A stretch of DNA of 64,000 nucleotides from Corynebacterium canis (GTDB taxonomy: Bacteria; Actinomycetota; Actinomycetes; Mycobacteriales; Mycobacteriaceae), in assembly GCF_030408595.1 (NCBI RefSeq), contig NZ_CP047080.1, forward strand, positions 2,967,670 through 3,031,669, given 5' to 3'. A program made the position numbers and the translations under genes. Position 1 is the stretch's first letter. The number at the start of each line of letters is the position of its first letter. The notes beneath the pieces are model-generated. The model worked only from the letters and a program-made list of their open reading frames with translations, did no database searches and had not been told where the DNA came from. This document shows, piece after piece, positions 19,925 to 28,729 of the stretch.

Positions 19925-22063
19925 CTATTGCTGCGGGCCAAATATGTTTGGCACGCGGATCCCCGGTGCGATTTCCACCGGCTCGGGAGCCTCCGGAACC
20001 TCGGGAAGCGCGGGCAATTCCGGCGCCGGCACCAATTCCTCGCTGGTCTGCGGGACGGTGTTCATCGTGGTTGCTGGGGCGTTGTTCTGGTTTTGCGTCG
20101 GACCCACGATCTGCGGGTTCGGGCTATAACCCAGGTCTCCGGACGGACTGTTAAAGGTTTCAAAATCCTTTCCGGAAAGCGCCGTATCCATGGTCGCCTT
20201 CCAAATCTGCGAAGGCAGGCCGGAACCATAGATGGAAGCGCCCCAGGCGTTGGTCAGCGGTGCGTTGTCTTCGGTGCCGACCCACACGGCCGTCGCTAAT
20301 TGCGGGGTAGCGCCGATCATCCACGCGTCCTTGTTCTGGCCGGTGTCGCCAAGCTGCGTGGTGCCCGTCTTCGCCGCCGACTGCCGCCCGCCCGCCAACG
20401 TATTTCCGTTCGAATACGCCGCGATCGGCAGCATGGCCGCCATCACGTTATTGGCCACATTGGCGGAGACGCGGCGTTCCCCATCGTCGTCGCTGTGTTC
20501 GTAGAGCACTTCGCCGCCCGCGGTTTCCACCTTCTGCACAAAGTGTTCCTTGTGCCACACGCCTTCGTTCGCCAGCGTGGCCAGGCCCTCCGCCATGTCC
20601 GTGGGGCGCGATTGGTATTGGCCGAGGATAATGCCCTCGTAGGGGGACTCACCGTTTTCGGACAAAGTTTCGGGGATGCCCGGCAGCGACTTTGCGACGC
20701 CCAGCGCGTGAGCCATATCAGCAACGTCCTGCGGCCCGTTCTCAAGGTCCTGCTGCAGGCGAATAAAGCTGGTGTTATGGCTGCGCTTCAACGCCTCCTG
20801 GATGGCACAGGTGCCACAGCCCACGCCCTCCACATTGGTCACGGTGATATTGCCCGTTTGCACCGGCGCCGAACTATACAGCTTGGACAGCGGAATGCCC
20901 TGCTGCAGCGCGGCGGCTAGGCCGAACACCTTGAACGTGGAGCCGGTTTGCAGGGCGGCATTGGCGTAATCCCAACCCGTGGCGTCCTCGCCGCCGTAGT
21001 AGGCGCGGATCGCACCGTTACCCGGTTCGATCGCCACCACGGCGACACGCAGCTTGTCGGGCTCGCCCTGCATCACGCTATGCACAGCATCCACCGCGCC
21101 TTCCTGGGCGACCGGATCGATGGTGGTGATCACGCGCAGGCCGCGGGTTTGCACATCCGTTTCGGAAATGCCGAGGGTAGCCAGCTCCGAAATAACCTGG
21201 TTTTTGATCAGGCCGTTCGGGCCCGCGGCCTCCGTATAGGCGCTGTTCTGAGCGGGGTCGATAACTTCTGGGAACGTTTGTTCATTGCGTTCCTGTTGCG
21301 TAATCGCGCCGGTCTGAACCATGCCGTCGAGAACGTAATTCCACCGCTCTTCCGCATCTGGGCGATTCATCCATGGATCCAATTGGCTGGGGCGTTGAAT
21401 TGCGCCAGCCAGGAAGGCCGCCTCGGAGACGGTGATTTCGCCGAGCGGCTTTCCGTAATAGGCTTGCGCGGCGGCGGAAACGCCGTATGAATTGCGTCCA
21501 AAATAAATCGTGTTTAGATAGGCCTCTAACACTTCGTCTTTTGACCACTCATTGGCCATTTTGGACGAATAGACGAGCTCTTTAAACTTGCGCGTCATGG
21601 TGCGATCATTACCCACTACAGCGTTCTTCACATACTGCTGCGTAATAGTCGAACCGCCGCCGGCGCTGTCGTTACCGGTAAGTTGGCCCAGCACCGCGCG
21701 GCCGAAACCCGAGATCGAGAAGCCGGCATTGCTGTAAAATTCGCGGTCCTCGGCGGCGAGGACGGCATCGCGAAGGTGCTTGGGAATATCATCAAACTTC
21801 ACCTGCTGGCGGTTGCCCTCCGGCGGCACCACGCGCGCCAATTCGGTAGAGCCGTCAGCTGCGTAAATATAAGAAATCTGCTTGTTCACCAGCTCATCGG
21901 GCTTGGGCACCTGAGCGGTGACATATGCGACCATAAACGCCACAACTGGTCCTAATACCGCGACCAGGGTGACCACGAGGAAGGTAATGCCGACGTTCCG
22001 GCCAAGCCGGGACTTTTTCTCCTTCGTCCTCGTCCTTCTTTTTTGTTGCTTTTGTTCGTTCAC
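19925..22063 (-). CDS. ponA: Class A penicillin-binding protein (PBP1)
   Basis: 712 residues: a basic cytoplasmic tail, one transmembrane helix (~24-50), a GT51 glycosyltransferase domain with catalytic Glu in LAAEDREFYSNAGF (E105), then a transpeptidase domain with S-x-x-K at about 375-378 (STFKVF), S-x-N (SHNTSF) and KTGT (SAAKTGTTQLGD). The last ~70 residues are Pro/Glu-rich. It both polymerises and crosslinks peptidoglycan. The order DUF5318-ponA-GT87-rpsF matches Rv0049-Rv0050-Rv0051-Rv0053, so mycobacterial PonA1 is the likely orthologue. Confidence 0.95.
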   Translation of the reverse strand: MNEQKQQKRRTRTKEKKSRLGRNVGITFLVVTLVAVLGPVVAFMVAYVTAQVPKPDELVNKQISYIYAADGSTELARVVPPEGNRQQVKFDDIPKHLRDAVLAAEDREFYSNAGFSISGFGRAVLGQLTGNDSAGGGSTITQQYVKNAVVGNDRTMTRKFKELVYSSKMANEWSKDEVLEAYLNTIYFGRNSYGVSAAAQAYYGKPLGEITVSEAAFLAGAIQRPSQLDPWMNRPDAEERWNYVLDGMVQTGAITQQERNEQTFPEVIDPAQNSAYTEAAGPNGLIKNQVISELATLGISETDVQTRGLRVITTIDPVAQEGAVDAVHSVMQGEPDKLRVAVVAIEPGNGAIRAYYGGEDATGWDYANAALQTGSTFKVFGLAAALQQGIPLSKLYSSAPVQTGNITVTNVEGVGCGTCAIQEALKRSHNTSFIRLQQDLENGPQDVADMAHALGVAKSLPGIPETLSENGESPYEGIILGQYQSRPTDMAEGLATLANEGVWHKEHFVQKVETAGGEVLYEHSDDDGERRVSANVANNVMAAMLPIAAYSNGNTLAGGRQSAAKTGTTQLGDTGQNKDAWMIGATPQLATAVWVGTEDNAPLTNAWGASIYGSGLPSQIWKATMDTALSGKDFETFNSPSGDLGYSPNPQIVGPTQNQNNAPATTMNTVPQTSEELVPAPELPALPEVPEAPEPVEIAPGIRVPNIFGPQQ

Positions 22064-22133
22064 CTAGGGTTCCACTCCATTGTTTGCTTCTTTATGCCCG
22101 AACGCTCCCTCACGGGGAAGCGCAATCACGGTG

Positions 22134-22496
22134 TCACGCTGCTGAGGCTGTTGTTGCCCGGACCAGATGGTTCCATCTGCATGCCGGGCATACTTCGACC
22201 GTATGAACTGTTACATCGTGCCCAGACTCTGTAAATGCAGCAATCTCCTCTTCGCTACGGGCAGTACCTGATGCTTTCCCTAGGGTATCGGCAAATACCC
22301 ACAACACCACCCGCAACTCATCAGAGGCACAGACAGGACAAACGTGGCCCGCTGGGCGACCATGAAAGCGGGCTGCCGTCACTAACAGGAAACTCGCATC
22401 GCATACAGCATCCTTAGGTACCGCACCCGAACGCCATTGCTCCAGCAGGCGACGCCGCGCCCACTGGTGACTTACTTCGTTACGATATACGACCAC
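22134..22496 (-). CDS. DUF5318 family protein
   Basis: 120 residues, matching the small actinobacterial DUF5318 family that precedes ponA (Rv0049 in M. tuberculosis). It has two CxxC-type pairs, CPVC near residue 53 and CPAC near residue 103, that could bind zinc as a ribbon. The N terminus is basic. It lies 70 nt upstream of ponA on the same strand. Function is unknown; context suggests a link to envelope synthesis. Confidence 0.8.
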   Translation of the reverse strand: MVVYRNEVSHQWARRRLLEQWRSGAVPKDAVCDASFLLVTAARFHGRPAGHVCPVCASDELRVVLWVFADTLGKASGTARSEEEIAAFTESGHDVTVHTVEVCPACRWNHLVRATTASAA

Positions 22497-22638
22497 CCCG
22501 CCAGTCTAACGCCCATAGCAAGCATCTCTACTGATTCTTTTGGTGTCTCCACACCCCTTTGTGCTGGAAAGGACACGATTGTTTATACGACACCCTAGAA
22601 CACACGGCTCCGCGCCGACCCCAGATTCGCTATTGTAT

Positions 22639-22672
22639 TTGACACGTGCGGCTAACGCCGCAAAGATTTTTT
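22639..22672 (+). promoter_or_regulatory. Promoter-like element with embedded hairpin upstream of marR-like gene
   Basis: TTGACA (22639-22644) is followed after 17 nt by AAAGAT (22662-22667), with a perfect TGCGGC-TAAC-GCCGCA dyad (22647-22662) in the spacer and then TTTTTT (22667-22672). It can be read as a promoter with an operator in its spacer or as a small factor-independent terminator. It lies 115-150 nt before the regulator gene. Confidence 0.35.
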
Positions 22673-22786
22673 GTACTGGCAAAATTGAGACTTTGTGGCC
22701 ATGACCTCGACTTTCATCAGCGATAAACTTTGAAAAACCGTTGACTTTGACCTAATTGTTGCGCGCTAAGGAGTACTATATAAGCC

Positions 22787-23251
22787 ATGTCGAATGCTTC
22801 GCCTGAGGAAATTGCCGCCCTTATCCGTCCGTCCCTGACCCAGTTGTATGTGACCTACTTCCGTCGTGCCGATCAATCCGATCTCACCGGACCGCAGCTC
22901 ACGATCATGACGCGCCTCGCCGAAAACGGCCCGTCGCGTATTAATGAAGTTGCCCGCCGCGAGGGTATCCGGATGCCCACCGCATCCAATGCGCTCCACC
23001 AACTTGAACAACGCGGCATGATCGAAAGATTGCGCGATACCGCAGATCGCCGTGGGGTGCGGGTGAGACTTACGGCGCTGGGCCGCACCGAACTAGAACG
23101 CGTGGGTGCAGAACGCACCCGATATCTCGCCGAGATGCTCAGTACACTGGAACCAGAACAACTGGAAACCATCAGCGCCTTGGCCCCACTCATCCAGCAA
23201 CTGGCAGTAAATTACACCTCTGCAACGTTTAAGGACGACGCCAAGGACTAA
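22787..23251 (+). CDS. MarR-family transcriptional regulator (MalR-like)
   Basis: 154 residues with the MarR winged helix-turn-helix: GPQLTIMTRLAENGPSRIN, recognition-helix region REGIRMPTASNALHQLEQRG, and wing DTADRRGVRVRLT. By position next to a universal stress protein gene it matches C. glutamicum malR, a regulator reported to be involved in stress-linked envelope remodelling and malic enzyme control; I rely on memory for this. It is the first gene of a four-gene run (gaps of 27, 12 and 10 nt). A TTGACT box lies 41 nt upstream of the ATG. Confidence 0.88.
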   Translation: MSNASPEEIAALIRPSLTQLYVTYFRRADQSDLTGPQLTIMTRLAENGPSRINEVARREGIRMPTASNALHQLEQRGMIERLRDTADRRGVRVRLTALGRTELERVGAERTRYLAEMLSTLEPEQLETISALAPLIQQLAVNYTSATFKDDAKD

Positions 23252-23277
23252 CATCAGCCCGGAGGTTTAGCTGCTCG

Positions 23278-24237
23278 ATGCCCAAGAAGCACCCAACCAG
23301 CGCTCGCAAAAACGCTGGTGCGCTCGAGCCGTTACGTGTACTCATCGCTTGGCGTGACGGGGATTCCGGCACCGAAGCTATTCAATTTGCAGCCTGGTTG
23401 GCGCGAACCACGCCCATCCAAGTTCGCGCGGTCACGGTATTTACCCGCCCGTGGCCCACCGCCTCGCTGAACAAAATCGGCACTAAGTACCACAAGTGGC
23501 TGAAAAAGGAGTCTGCCCGCTACTCCGCAGCTATCAAAAAAGAGCTGACCAACGCTGGCGTCCCCAAAGAGTATTGGGACGATGAGGTTTCCGTCTTCCT
23601 TGACGGCACCTCCGAGACCGCGCTGCTCACGCAAGCCGCCACCGCATTTAAGGCCAACCTGGTCGTATTAGGTTCCCATGGCGGCGCACCGAAAGGAAAG
23701 TTTCGCGCCGGCTCTACCGCCGACGCCATGTTGCATTCCTCGCCCCTGCCGCTTGGCCTCACGCCCCGCTCGGTCAAACTATCGAAACGAGGCGTCACGC
23801 GTATCACGTGTGCCTTTATCGATCTTGAAGACGCGGACTCGCTCATCAACAGCGCGGCCGATCTCGCCGAGCTGTGGAACGTCCCCCTTCGGATTGTCAC
23901 CTTCGCCCCCGACGAGCTCACCGAAGACCTCGGCCGTAACTTTGACCTAGAAAATGAGTTATCCCACGAATGGCGGGAACACTCTTTGGCGTTCCTTGAC
24001 CGCATTCATGACATGGTCCTCGAGCGGCATCCACAGCTTTCCATTACTACTGAAATTGGCTCCGGCAAAGGCTGGTCCGGCGCGATTAACGCCCTCAAAT
24101 GGAAAAAGGGGGACTTGTTATACGTTGGTTCAACCCCGCTTGGGCACTTTGAAAGGGTCTTTGTTGGCTCGGCCACCAACGAAATTCTCCGTCACACACG
24201 CGTTCCCATGCTGATTAAACCCGCCGCTTCAAGGTAG
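23278..24237 (+). CDS. Universal stress protein, two tandem Usp domains
   Basis: 319 residues, a tandem UspA fold. Domain 1 spans residues ~17-165 and carries the nucleotide-loop-like segment VLGSHGGAPKGKFRAGSTAD; domain 2 spans ~175-315 and ends LYVGSTPLGHFERVFVGSATN. Both contain the G-x2-G-x9-G(S/T) type pattern typical of ATP-binding Usp proteins. Such proteins accumulate under starvation or stress. It lies 27 nt downstream of the marR-like gene and is presumably co-transcribed with and controlled by it. Confidence 0.9.
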   Translation: MPKKHPTSARKNAGALEPLRVLIAWRDGDSGTEAIQFAAWLARTTPIQVRAVTVFTRPWPTASLNKIGTKYHKWLKKESARYSAAIKKELTNAGVPKEYWDDEVSVFLDGTSETALLTQAATAFKANLVVLGSHGGAPKGKFRAGSTADAMLHSSPLPLGLTPRSVKLSKRGVTRITCAFIDLEDADSLINSAADLAELWNVPLRIVTFAPDELTEDLGRNFDLENELSHEWREHSLAFLDRIHDMVLERHPQLSITTEIGSGKGWSGAINALKWKKGDLLYVGSTPLGHFERVFVGSATNEILRHTRVPMLIKPAASR

Positions 24238-24248
24238 CCTCTGCAAAC

Positions 24249-24896
24249 ATGAGGAAAGCCTTTATTACAGGAGCAAGTGGCGGGGTTGGCTTAGAAGTTG
24301 CCCGCCAATTGAGCGATGCAGGCTGGCAAGTGATCGCGCACTATCGAACCCAACCGAGGGAAATCGACGGCGTGACCTGGTGGCAGGCGGATCTCTGCGC
24401 CGAATACGAATTACCGGAAATCCACGAACTCGATGCGCTCGTGCATTGCGCCGGGGTGGCCACACTGGGCAGGGTCAGTGAAGCTCCCCAGCAAGATTGG
24501 TTGACCGCAATGGCAGTGAACCTGCACGCCCCGGTCGCAGTGACCAATGCGTTGCTGCCCGCCTTGCGGGCCGCGCACGGCCACGTTGTCTATTTGAATT
24601 CGGGAGCAGGACATCGGGCTAACCCCAATTGGGGGGCTTATGCCGCAAGTAAGTTCGCAGCGCGTGCCTGGTGTGATGCATTGCGCGCAGAGGAACCAGT
24701 AATCCGCGTGACCAGTGTCCATCCCGGCCGCATCGATACCCCAATGCAAAAACACATCGTCGAACAGGAACAAGGCGATTACGATCCCGCCCAGTATCTC
24801 CGGGCGAGCACGGTGGCGGCTGCGGTGGTGTACGCATTAAACACCCCCGATGATTGTGAGCCAAACGAGATGATACTTCGCCCCCGTACCCATTAG
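24249..24896 (+). CDS. Short-chain dehydrogenase/reductase
   Basis: 215 residues with the classical SDR features: NAD(P)-binding TGASGGVG at residues ~6-13, NAG-like CAG (HCAGVATLG), catalytic Ser (YLNSGAG) and YxxxK (YAASKFAAR). A PG motif (HPGRI) follows. The substrate cannot be predicted. It starts 12 nt after the usp gene, in the same operon. The length is slightly short for the family but all core motifs are intact. Confidence 0.92.
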   Translation: MRKAFITGASGGVGLEVARQLSDAGWQVIAHYRTQPREIDGVTWWQADLCAEYELPEIHELDALVHCAGVATLGRVSEAPQQDWLTAMAVNLHAPVAVTNALLPALRAAHGHVVYLNSGAGHRANPNWGAYAASKFAARAWCDALRAEEPVIRVTSVHPGRIDTPMQKHIVEQEQGDYDPAQYLRASTVAAAVVYALNTPDDCEPNEMILRPRTH

Positions 24897-24905
24897 AGTC
24901 AAAGT

Positions 24906-25415
24906 ATGCACGACCCCCATGAGCGTTTCCCCCACCACCCAGAAAATGACCTTCCGGGAATCCACGAGATTTCGGAAGAGCTGCGTCGTGCCATCGAAAC
25001 GCCCATGGGAAAAGAACCCGGGGAACAGAAACCCGACGACGCCAGTGATCCGCTGCTAAGGCTCGAACGTAACCGCGACTCCACCCGCCAGGCTATCGGT
25101 TTCGCCGTGGCCGTTCCGGCCGTGACCTTCCTCACCGCCTTTATCATTGCGATCATTTCTCGCACTTCCGGCGGCCCGCTGTGCGACGCCGGAATCTCCG
25201 ACTGGATTTGCAGCCGCCAATTTGAAATCCTGTTCCCGGTCATCCCCGGGGTCATCGCGTTTTCGGGAACCATCCTCGCAGCCTGGATCACCTACCTGAA
25301 ATGGCGCGCCTACAGGCGGTGGCGTCCGTGGCTGGCGATCATCTGGTTCCTTATGCCTTTTACCCTCGCGTGGATGACCGGATTCGGGACCATGCTTATC
25401 ATCGGCCAACGCTAA
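24906..25415 (+). CDS. Membrane protein, unknown function
   Basis: 169 residues. The N-terminal ~60 residues are hydrophilic and rich in Pro, His and Glu. Three hydrophobic helices follow at about 62-84, 105-128 and 140-165, with the basic loop KWRAYRRWRPW between the second and third. It is the last gene of the marR-usp-sdr run (10-nt gap) and converges on the sialidase-like gene. No family is recognised. Confidence 0.7.
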   Translation: MHDPHERFPHHPENDLPGIHEISEELRRAIETPMGKEPGEQKPDDASDPLLRLERNRDSTRQAIGFAVAVPAVTFLTAFIIAIISRTSGGPLCDAGISDWICSRQFEILFPVIPGVIAFSGTILAAWITYLKWRAYRRWRPWLAIIWFLMPFTLAWMTGFGTMLIIGQR

Positions 25416-25424
25416 CCCGCGCCG

Positions 25425-26471
25425 TCACTCCGCCACCGCAACTACCCGCCGCAACGCCCCATCGGATTCATACACCACCACCAGTTCATCGCCCGCCCAC
25501 AGCGCGTCCGCGTATCCGAACGCACGGCCGGTACCGAGTTTGGCCCATTCGCGCCATTGATTCCTATGGTCTAGCAGCATGATTCGGCCCCCGATCCGCC
25601 CGGCTTCGGCGTAAATGCATGCGAGCCCATGGGGCGTGTCCACGAGGCTGGCATTACATGCCGCCGCCGGGATTTCCGAACTCCAGTGCGGTTCCGCCCA
25701 GGTCAGGCCGAGGTCTTCCGATACGCTCCACCAACGACCCAAAGCACCACTGCGAAAGGCCGCCGTCGAACGGGCAGACATCACCAGCCGTCCGCCAATA
25801 TATGCGAGCGCGGATTCATCGCAATCGTGTCCGCACGCGGCCCCCGAGCTCCAGGTCTTGCCGGCGTCTTCGCTGCGCCAAGTGGCGTGCCGCGTCCTAC
25901 CGTCCGCCAGCCGCATCACCGCAGGTTGCAGCCATGTCGATCCCACAACCAAGCCGTGCCCGCTGGTGGCAAATACCCCGCTATATTCCCCCGCAACCGC
26001 CCCGGTAATCGTAGAAAACTCCCAGGTCAATCCGCCATCTGCGGACCTACCGATATCCACGTGCAAGGTATCGCGCGCGTCATCGCCCCGCCACGGCCGC
26101 GAACCGAAAAACCCAACATCGGCGCTGCGGGCATGGAACAGGACCACCCGCGCGCCGTCGGATATCAGCGATGGGTCCGAAAACCCCGTTTGCGGCTCAA
26201 CTGCCCCGCTCCGCAGCACCTCCACAACGCCGTCACGCATCATGACCAGGGAGTTTGGGTTGGGCAGGTCGGCTGCCATGGCCCCTCCGATGGCTTCCCA
26301 ATCGGCGTGCACGGGCGGGGTGCGCGCGTCGCATGCCACGAGGATATGCCCACTGACCTGCGCTATTGCCGGGGCGCGCAGCTCAACAACCCCCGGAACG
26401 AGCTTATCGACGTCGCGGGGGTCGAGCAATACGGTGTCTGCGGCGAGGCGCAGCTTAGGCGCCTGAGCCAA
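25425..26471 (-). CDS. Sialidase-like BNR-repeat protein without signal peptide
   Basis: 348 residues with a beta-propeller pattern of sialidases: three Asp-boxes, SADGGLTW (143-150), SEDAGKTW (200-207) and SEDLGLTW (251-258), and an Arg in ELRAPAIAQV (R32) in the place of the F/Y-R-I-P arginine, followed by ACDARTPP. Sialidases remove terminal sialic acids from host glycans. Secreted corynebacterial sialidases are larger and have signal peptides; this one has none, so an intracellular or otherwise exported enzyme is possible. It overlaps the MhuD-like gene by 17 bp. Catalysis is not assured, since the RIP motif is altered. Confidence 0.8.
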   Translation of the reverse strand: MAQAPKLRLAADTVLLDPRDVDKLVPGVVELRAPAIAQVSGHILVACDARTPPVHADWEAIGGAMAADLPNPNSLVMMRDGVVEVLRSGAVEPQTGFSDPSLISDGARVVLFHARSADVGFFGSRPWRGDDARDTLHVDIGRSADGGLTWEFSTITGAVAGEYSGVFATSGHGLVVGSTWLQPAVMRLADGRTRHATWRSEDAGKTWSSGAACGHDCDESALAYIGGRLVMSARSTAAFRSGALGRWWSVSEDLGLTWAEPHWSSEIPAAACNASLVDTPHGLACIYAEAGRIGGRIMLLDHRNQWREWAKLGTGRAFGYADALWAGDELVVVYESDGALRRVVAVAE

Positions 26472-26775
26472 GTACCACCTCGAACTCTAAGAGTTCGGCC
26501 TTACTTGCTACCGGCTTCTTTTCGCCACCATGTGCGGGCGAATTGTCTTTTTGGGCCTTGCGGGCGTCGCCATCCCGCCACGCAACATAGGATTCCTCGT
26601 CGGCCCATTGCGTAACCACGAAATAGCGCGTTTCACCAGCAACGGGGCGGAGTAGCTGGAAGCCTTCGAAGCCGGGGGAGTCATCCACCACATGCTTGCG
26701 GGCTTCGAACCTCTTTTCAAGTTCCGCGCCTTCACCTTCGGGAACAGTAAGTGCGTTAATTTTCACGATGCTCAT
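26455..26775 (-). CDS. Haem-degrading monooxygenase, MhuD-like
   Basis: 106 residues of the ABM ferredoxin-like fold, very close to mycobacterial MhuD over the N-terminal two thirds (VVKINA-like start, SPGFEGFQLLRPV, RYFVVTQW). Catalytic/haem-pocket residues N7 and W66 are present. The haem-ligand His of MhuD (H75) aligns with Gln75; the nearest His is H82, within a local insertion (about residues 76-88). MhuD opens haem to release iron. The neighbours TrhO and a siderophore-interacting protein are compatible with iron handling. Function is likely, but the ligand change is a caveat. Confidence 0.85.
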   Translation of the reverse strand: MSIVKINALTVPEGEGAELEKRFEARKHVVDDSPGFEGFQLLRPVAGETRYFVVTQWADEESYVAWRDGDARKAQKDNSPAHGGEKKPVASKAELLEFEVVLGSGA

Positions 26776-26796
26776 ACGCCGTAGCCTACCCTAAAA

Positions 26797-27678
26797 CTAA
26801 CTTTGACATGCATCATTTCCGCAGTGAACCAGCTCCGGGGTGCCCGCGCAGGATTCGCACATAAGTACCTGCTCCCGACATTCCCCATTATCGCAGTTCA
26901 CAAACGTGTTCGTCGGGGCATTGCAGTGGATGCAATGGCCGAGTTGCGCAGCGTCGTCACCGAACTCCACGTGCATGCGGCGGTCAAACACATACAGGGA
27001 GCCTTCCCACAACCCGTGGTTGCCAAACTTCTCGCCGTACCGCACGATGCCGCCATCGACCTGATACACCTCGGTAAACCCGCGATTGATCATCAGCGCG
27101 GACAGGATCTCGCAGCGGATCCCGCCGGTGCAGTACGTGATCACGGGTTTGTCTTTCAGGTGGTCGTACTTGCCGGAGTCCAGCTCGGGGATAAAGTCGT
27201 GGGTGGTGCGCACGTCCGGCACCACCGCGCCTTTAAACCTGCCAATCTGGGCTTCCATGGCGTTGCGCCCGTCGAAAAAGACCACCTCGTCGCCGCGTTC
27301 GGCAACCAGTTCGTTTACCTCGGCGGGGGAGAGGTGGACGCCGCCGCCGATAACGCCTTCCGCATCGACCTTCAGTTCCCCTGGCGCCCCGAACGCAACG
27401 ATCTCATTGCGCACTTTCACAGATAGTTTCGGAAAATCCTCCGCCCCGCCTTCGGACCATTTAAATTCGATTCCGCTGAAGTATTCCTTGGTTTTGCGCA
27501 CGTAGCGTTTACAGGCGGCCATATCCCCGCCGACGGTGCCGTTGATGCCGTGTTCGGAGATCAAGATTCTGCCCCGCAGCCCGAGGGATTCGCACAGGTC
27601 ACGCTGCCAAAGCATGATCGCCTTGGGGTCCGCAATGGGCTGGAATTTGTAGTACAGGAGAATCTTGCTCTGGGCCAT
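26797..27678 (-). CDS. trhO: tRNA uridine(34) hydroxylase, rhodanese-type (TrhO/YceA)
   Basis: 293 residues. An N-terminal acylphosphatase-like domain (to ~100) precedes a rhodanese domain with active-site loop CTGGIRCE (C183). The Cys-rich C terminus (HCIHC, CDNGEC, CESC, then C near the end) probably binds zinc, as in other UPF0176 members. TrhO hydroxylates U34 of tRNA with oxygen, giving 5-hydroxyuridine. It is divergent from the siderophore-interacting protein gene (57 nt apart) and runs towards the MhuD-like gene 21 nt downstream. Confidence 0.93.
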   Translation of the reverse strand: MAQSKILLYYKFQPIADPKAIMLWQRDLCESLGLRGRILISEHGINGTVGGDMAACKRYVRKTKEYFSGIEFKWSEGGAEDFPKLSVKVRNEIVAFGAPGELKVDAEGVIGGGVHLSPAEVNELVAERGDEVVFFDGRNAMEAQIGRFKGAVVPDVRTTHDFIPELDSGKYDHLKDKPVITYCTGGIRCEILSALMINRGFTEVYQVDGGIVRYGEKFGNHGLWEGSLYVFDRRMHVEFGDDAAQLGHCIHCNAPTNTFVNCDNGECREQVLMCESCAGTPELVHCGNDACQS

Positions 27679-27735
27679 GTGCTTAGTGTAATCCCCGGTA
27701 CCCGCCCCAAATTCGATTTAGGCTACCCTTTGTTT

Positions 27736-28554
27736 ATGTCGCTTAAAAACACGTTATACAAGGCCACCGTGAAAGGGATGACCCGCGCGGTGTCACGAAA
27801 CATGGACTTGCCGGACCGCGAGCCCCGCACGGAATTATGCCAGGCGCGGGTGGTGCGCGCGGTGAATTTAGCCCCGCAATTGCGCCGGATCACCTTAAGT
27901 GCCGCGCTGTTCCACGATATTGAATTGGGCGGTGCCGATGAATACGTGGGCTTGATTATGCCGAAGCCGGGGGAGACGCTGGTGATGCCCGATCCGAATG
28001 TGTTGAACGTGCGCGCGGCGGTAAAGCACCTGCCCGTGAACTTACGCTGGTACACCATCCGCGAATTGCGTAACGACGCCGCGGAGGTCGACCTTGACAT
28101 AGTCACCCACGGCACCTCGGGGCCCGGCTCCACCTGGACATTACTTGCAAAGGCCGGTGACGAGGTGGGCGTGCGCTTTATGAATTCCTGCCATTACCAG
28201 CACACCGGGCCGCAATTCTACTTGGCGGATCCGGCCGCGGCCCCCGCATTGCGCAGCATCTTGGAAACCCTACCGGCGGCGGAAAAGGCCCGCACCCACG
28301 TGCTTCTCAACGGCGTGGCTGACGAACTGGAACCACATTTCCCCACCGCTGGCCTGGGTTCGATGGCACGGGATCAAAGCGTGGAAGAATATATGCAGGA
28401 TCTACCGTTCGACCCCGCCGAGTTGAGTTATGCGTGGCTGTGCGGGGAAGCGGCCCTAGCAACAGGCATGCGCCGCGCCCTCGTAGCCCAGCAGGTTCCG
28501 AAAAAACGGATCCTGTTCTCTGGATACTGGAAGCGCGGCGCTGCCCGTACCTAG
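27736..28554 (+). CDS. Siderophore-interacting protein (FAD-dependent ferric reductase)
   Basis: Start taken at 27736 (MSLKNTLYKATVK), which gives 272 residues; the longer frame runs back into the divergent trhO gene. Features are the SIP FAD-binding barrel (LRRITLSAALFHDIEL; NLRWYTIREL; GPGSTWTLLAKAGDEV) and a C-terminal NAD(P)H-binding part ending YAWLCGEAALATGMRR, then SGYWKRG. SIPs reduce Fe(III)-siderophores in the cytoplasm. The last 144 coding bases plus 3 following bases are repeated almost exactly at 29376-29522, after the DUF3800 gene. Confidence 0.9.
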   Translation: MSLKNTLYKATVKGMTRAVSRNMDLPDREPRTELCQARVVRAVNLAPQLRRITLSAALFHDIELGGADEYVGLIMPKPGETLVMPDPNVLNVRAAVKHLPVNLRWYTIRELRNDAAEVDLDIVTHGTSGPGSTWTLLAKAGDEVGVRFMNSCHYQHTGPQFYLADPAAAPALRSILETLPAAEKARTHVLLNGVADELEPHFPTAGLGSMARDQSVEEYMQDLPFDPAELSYAWLCGEAALATGMRRALVAQQVPKKRILFSGYWKRGAART

Positions 28555-28557
28555 CTC
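28411..28557. repeat. 147-bp direct repeat, copy 1 (3' end of SIP gene)
   Basis: This interval, the end of the intact SIP gene plus 3 bases, recurs at 29376-29522 with only two differences seen (agttGagtta/agttAagtta and ccctAgc/ccctGgc). Flanking sequence diverges abruptly on both sides of each copy. The repeats bracket the DUF3800 cassette. Confidence 0.95.
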
Positions 28558-28729
28558 CTGACTTTCACAATTTGTTTTAGTCACCCGGTTTGTGTGGTGC
28601 CTAGAAAGGTTCTATGGTGCTTTCCCGCAACGTGTGATACCTTTGAGCCAGAACCGCCTGTTACGACAGGAGAGGAAGAGGGCCTTGGGACCCCAGCCGG
28701 ACGACTGGACCCAGGGTCCTCGCTTTGTT
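28558..28729. other. Non-coding left part of inserted segment
   Basis: 172 nt between repeat copy 1 and the end of the DUF3800 gene. Composition is closer to 50% GC than the neighbouring core genes. It holds a small CCTGT-TACG-ACAGG hairpin (28657-28670). No gene is supported. Confidence 0.5.
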
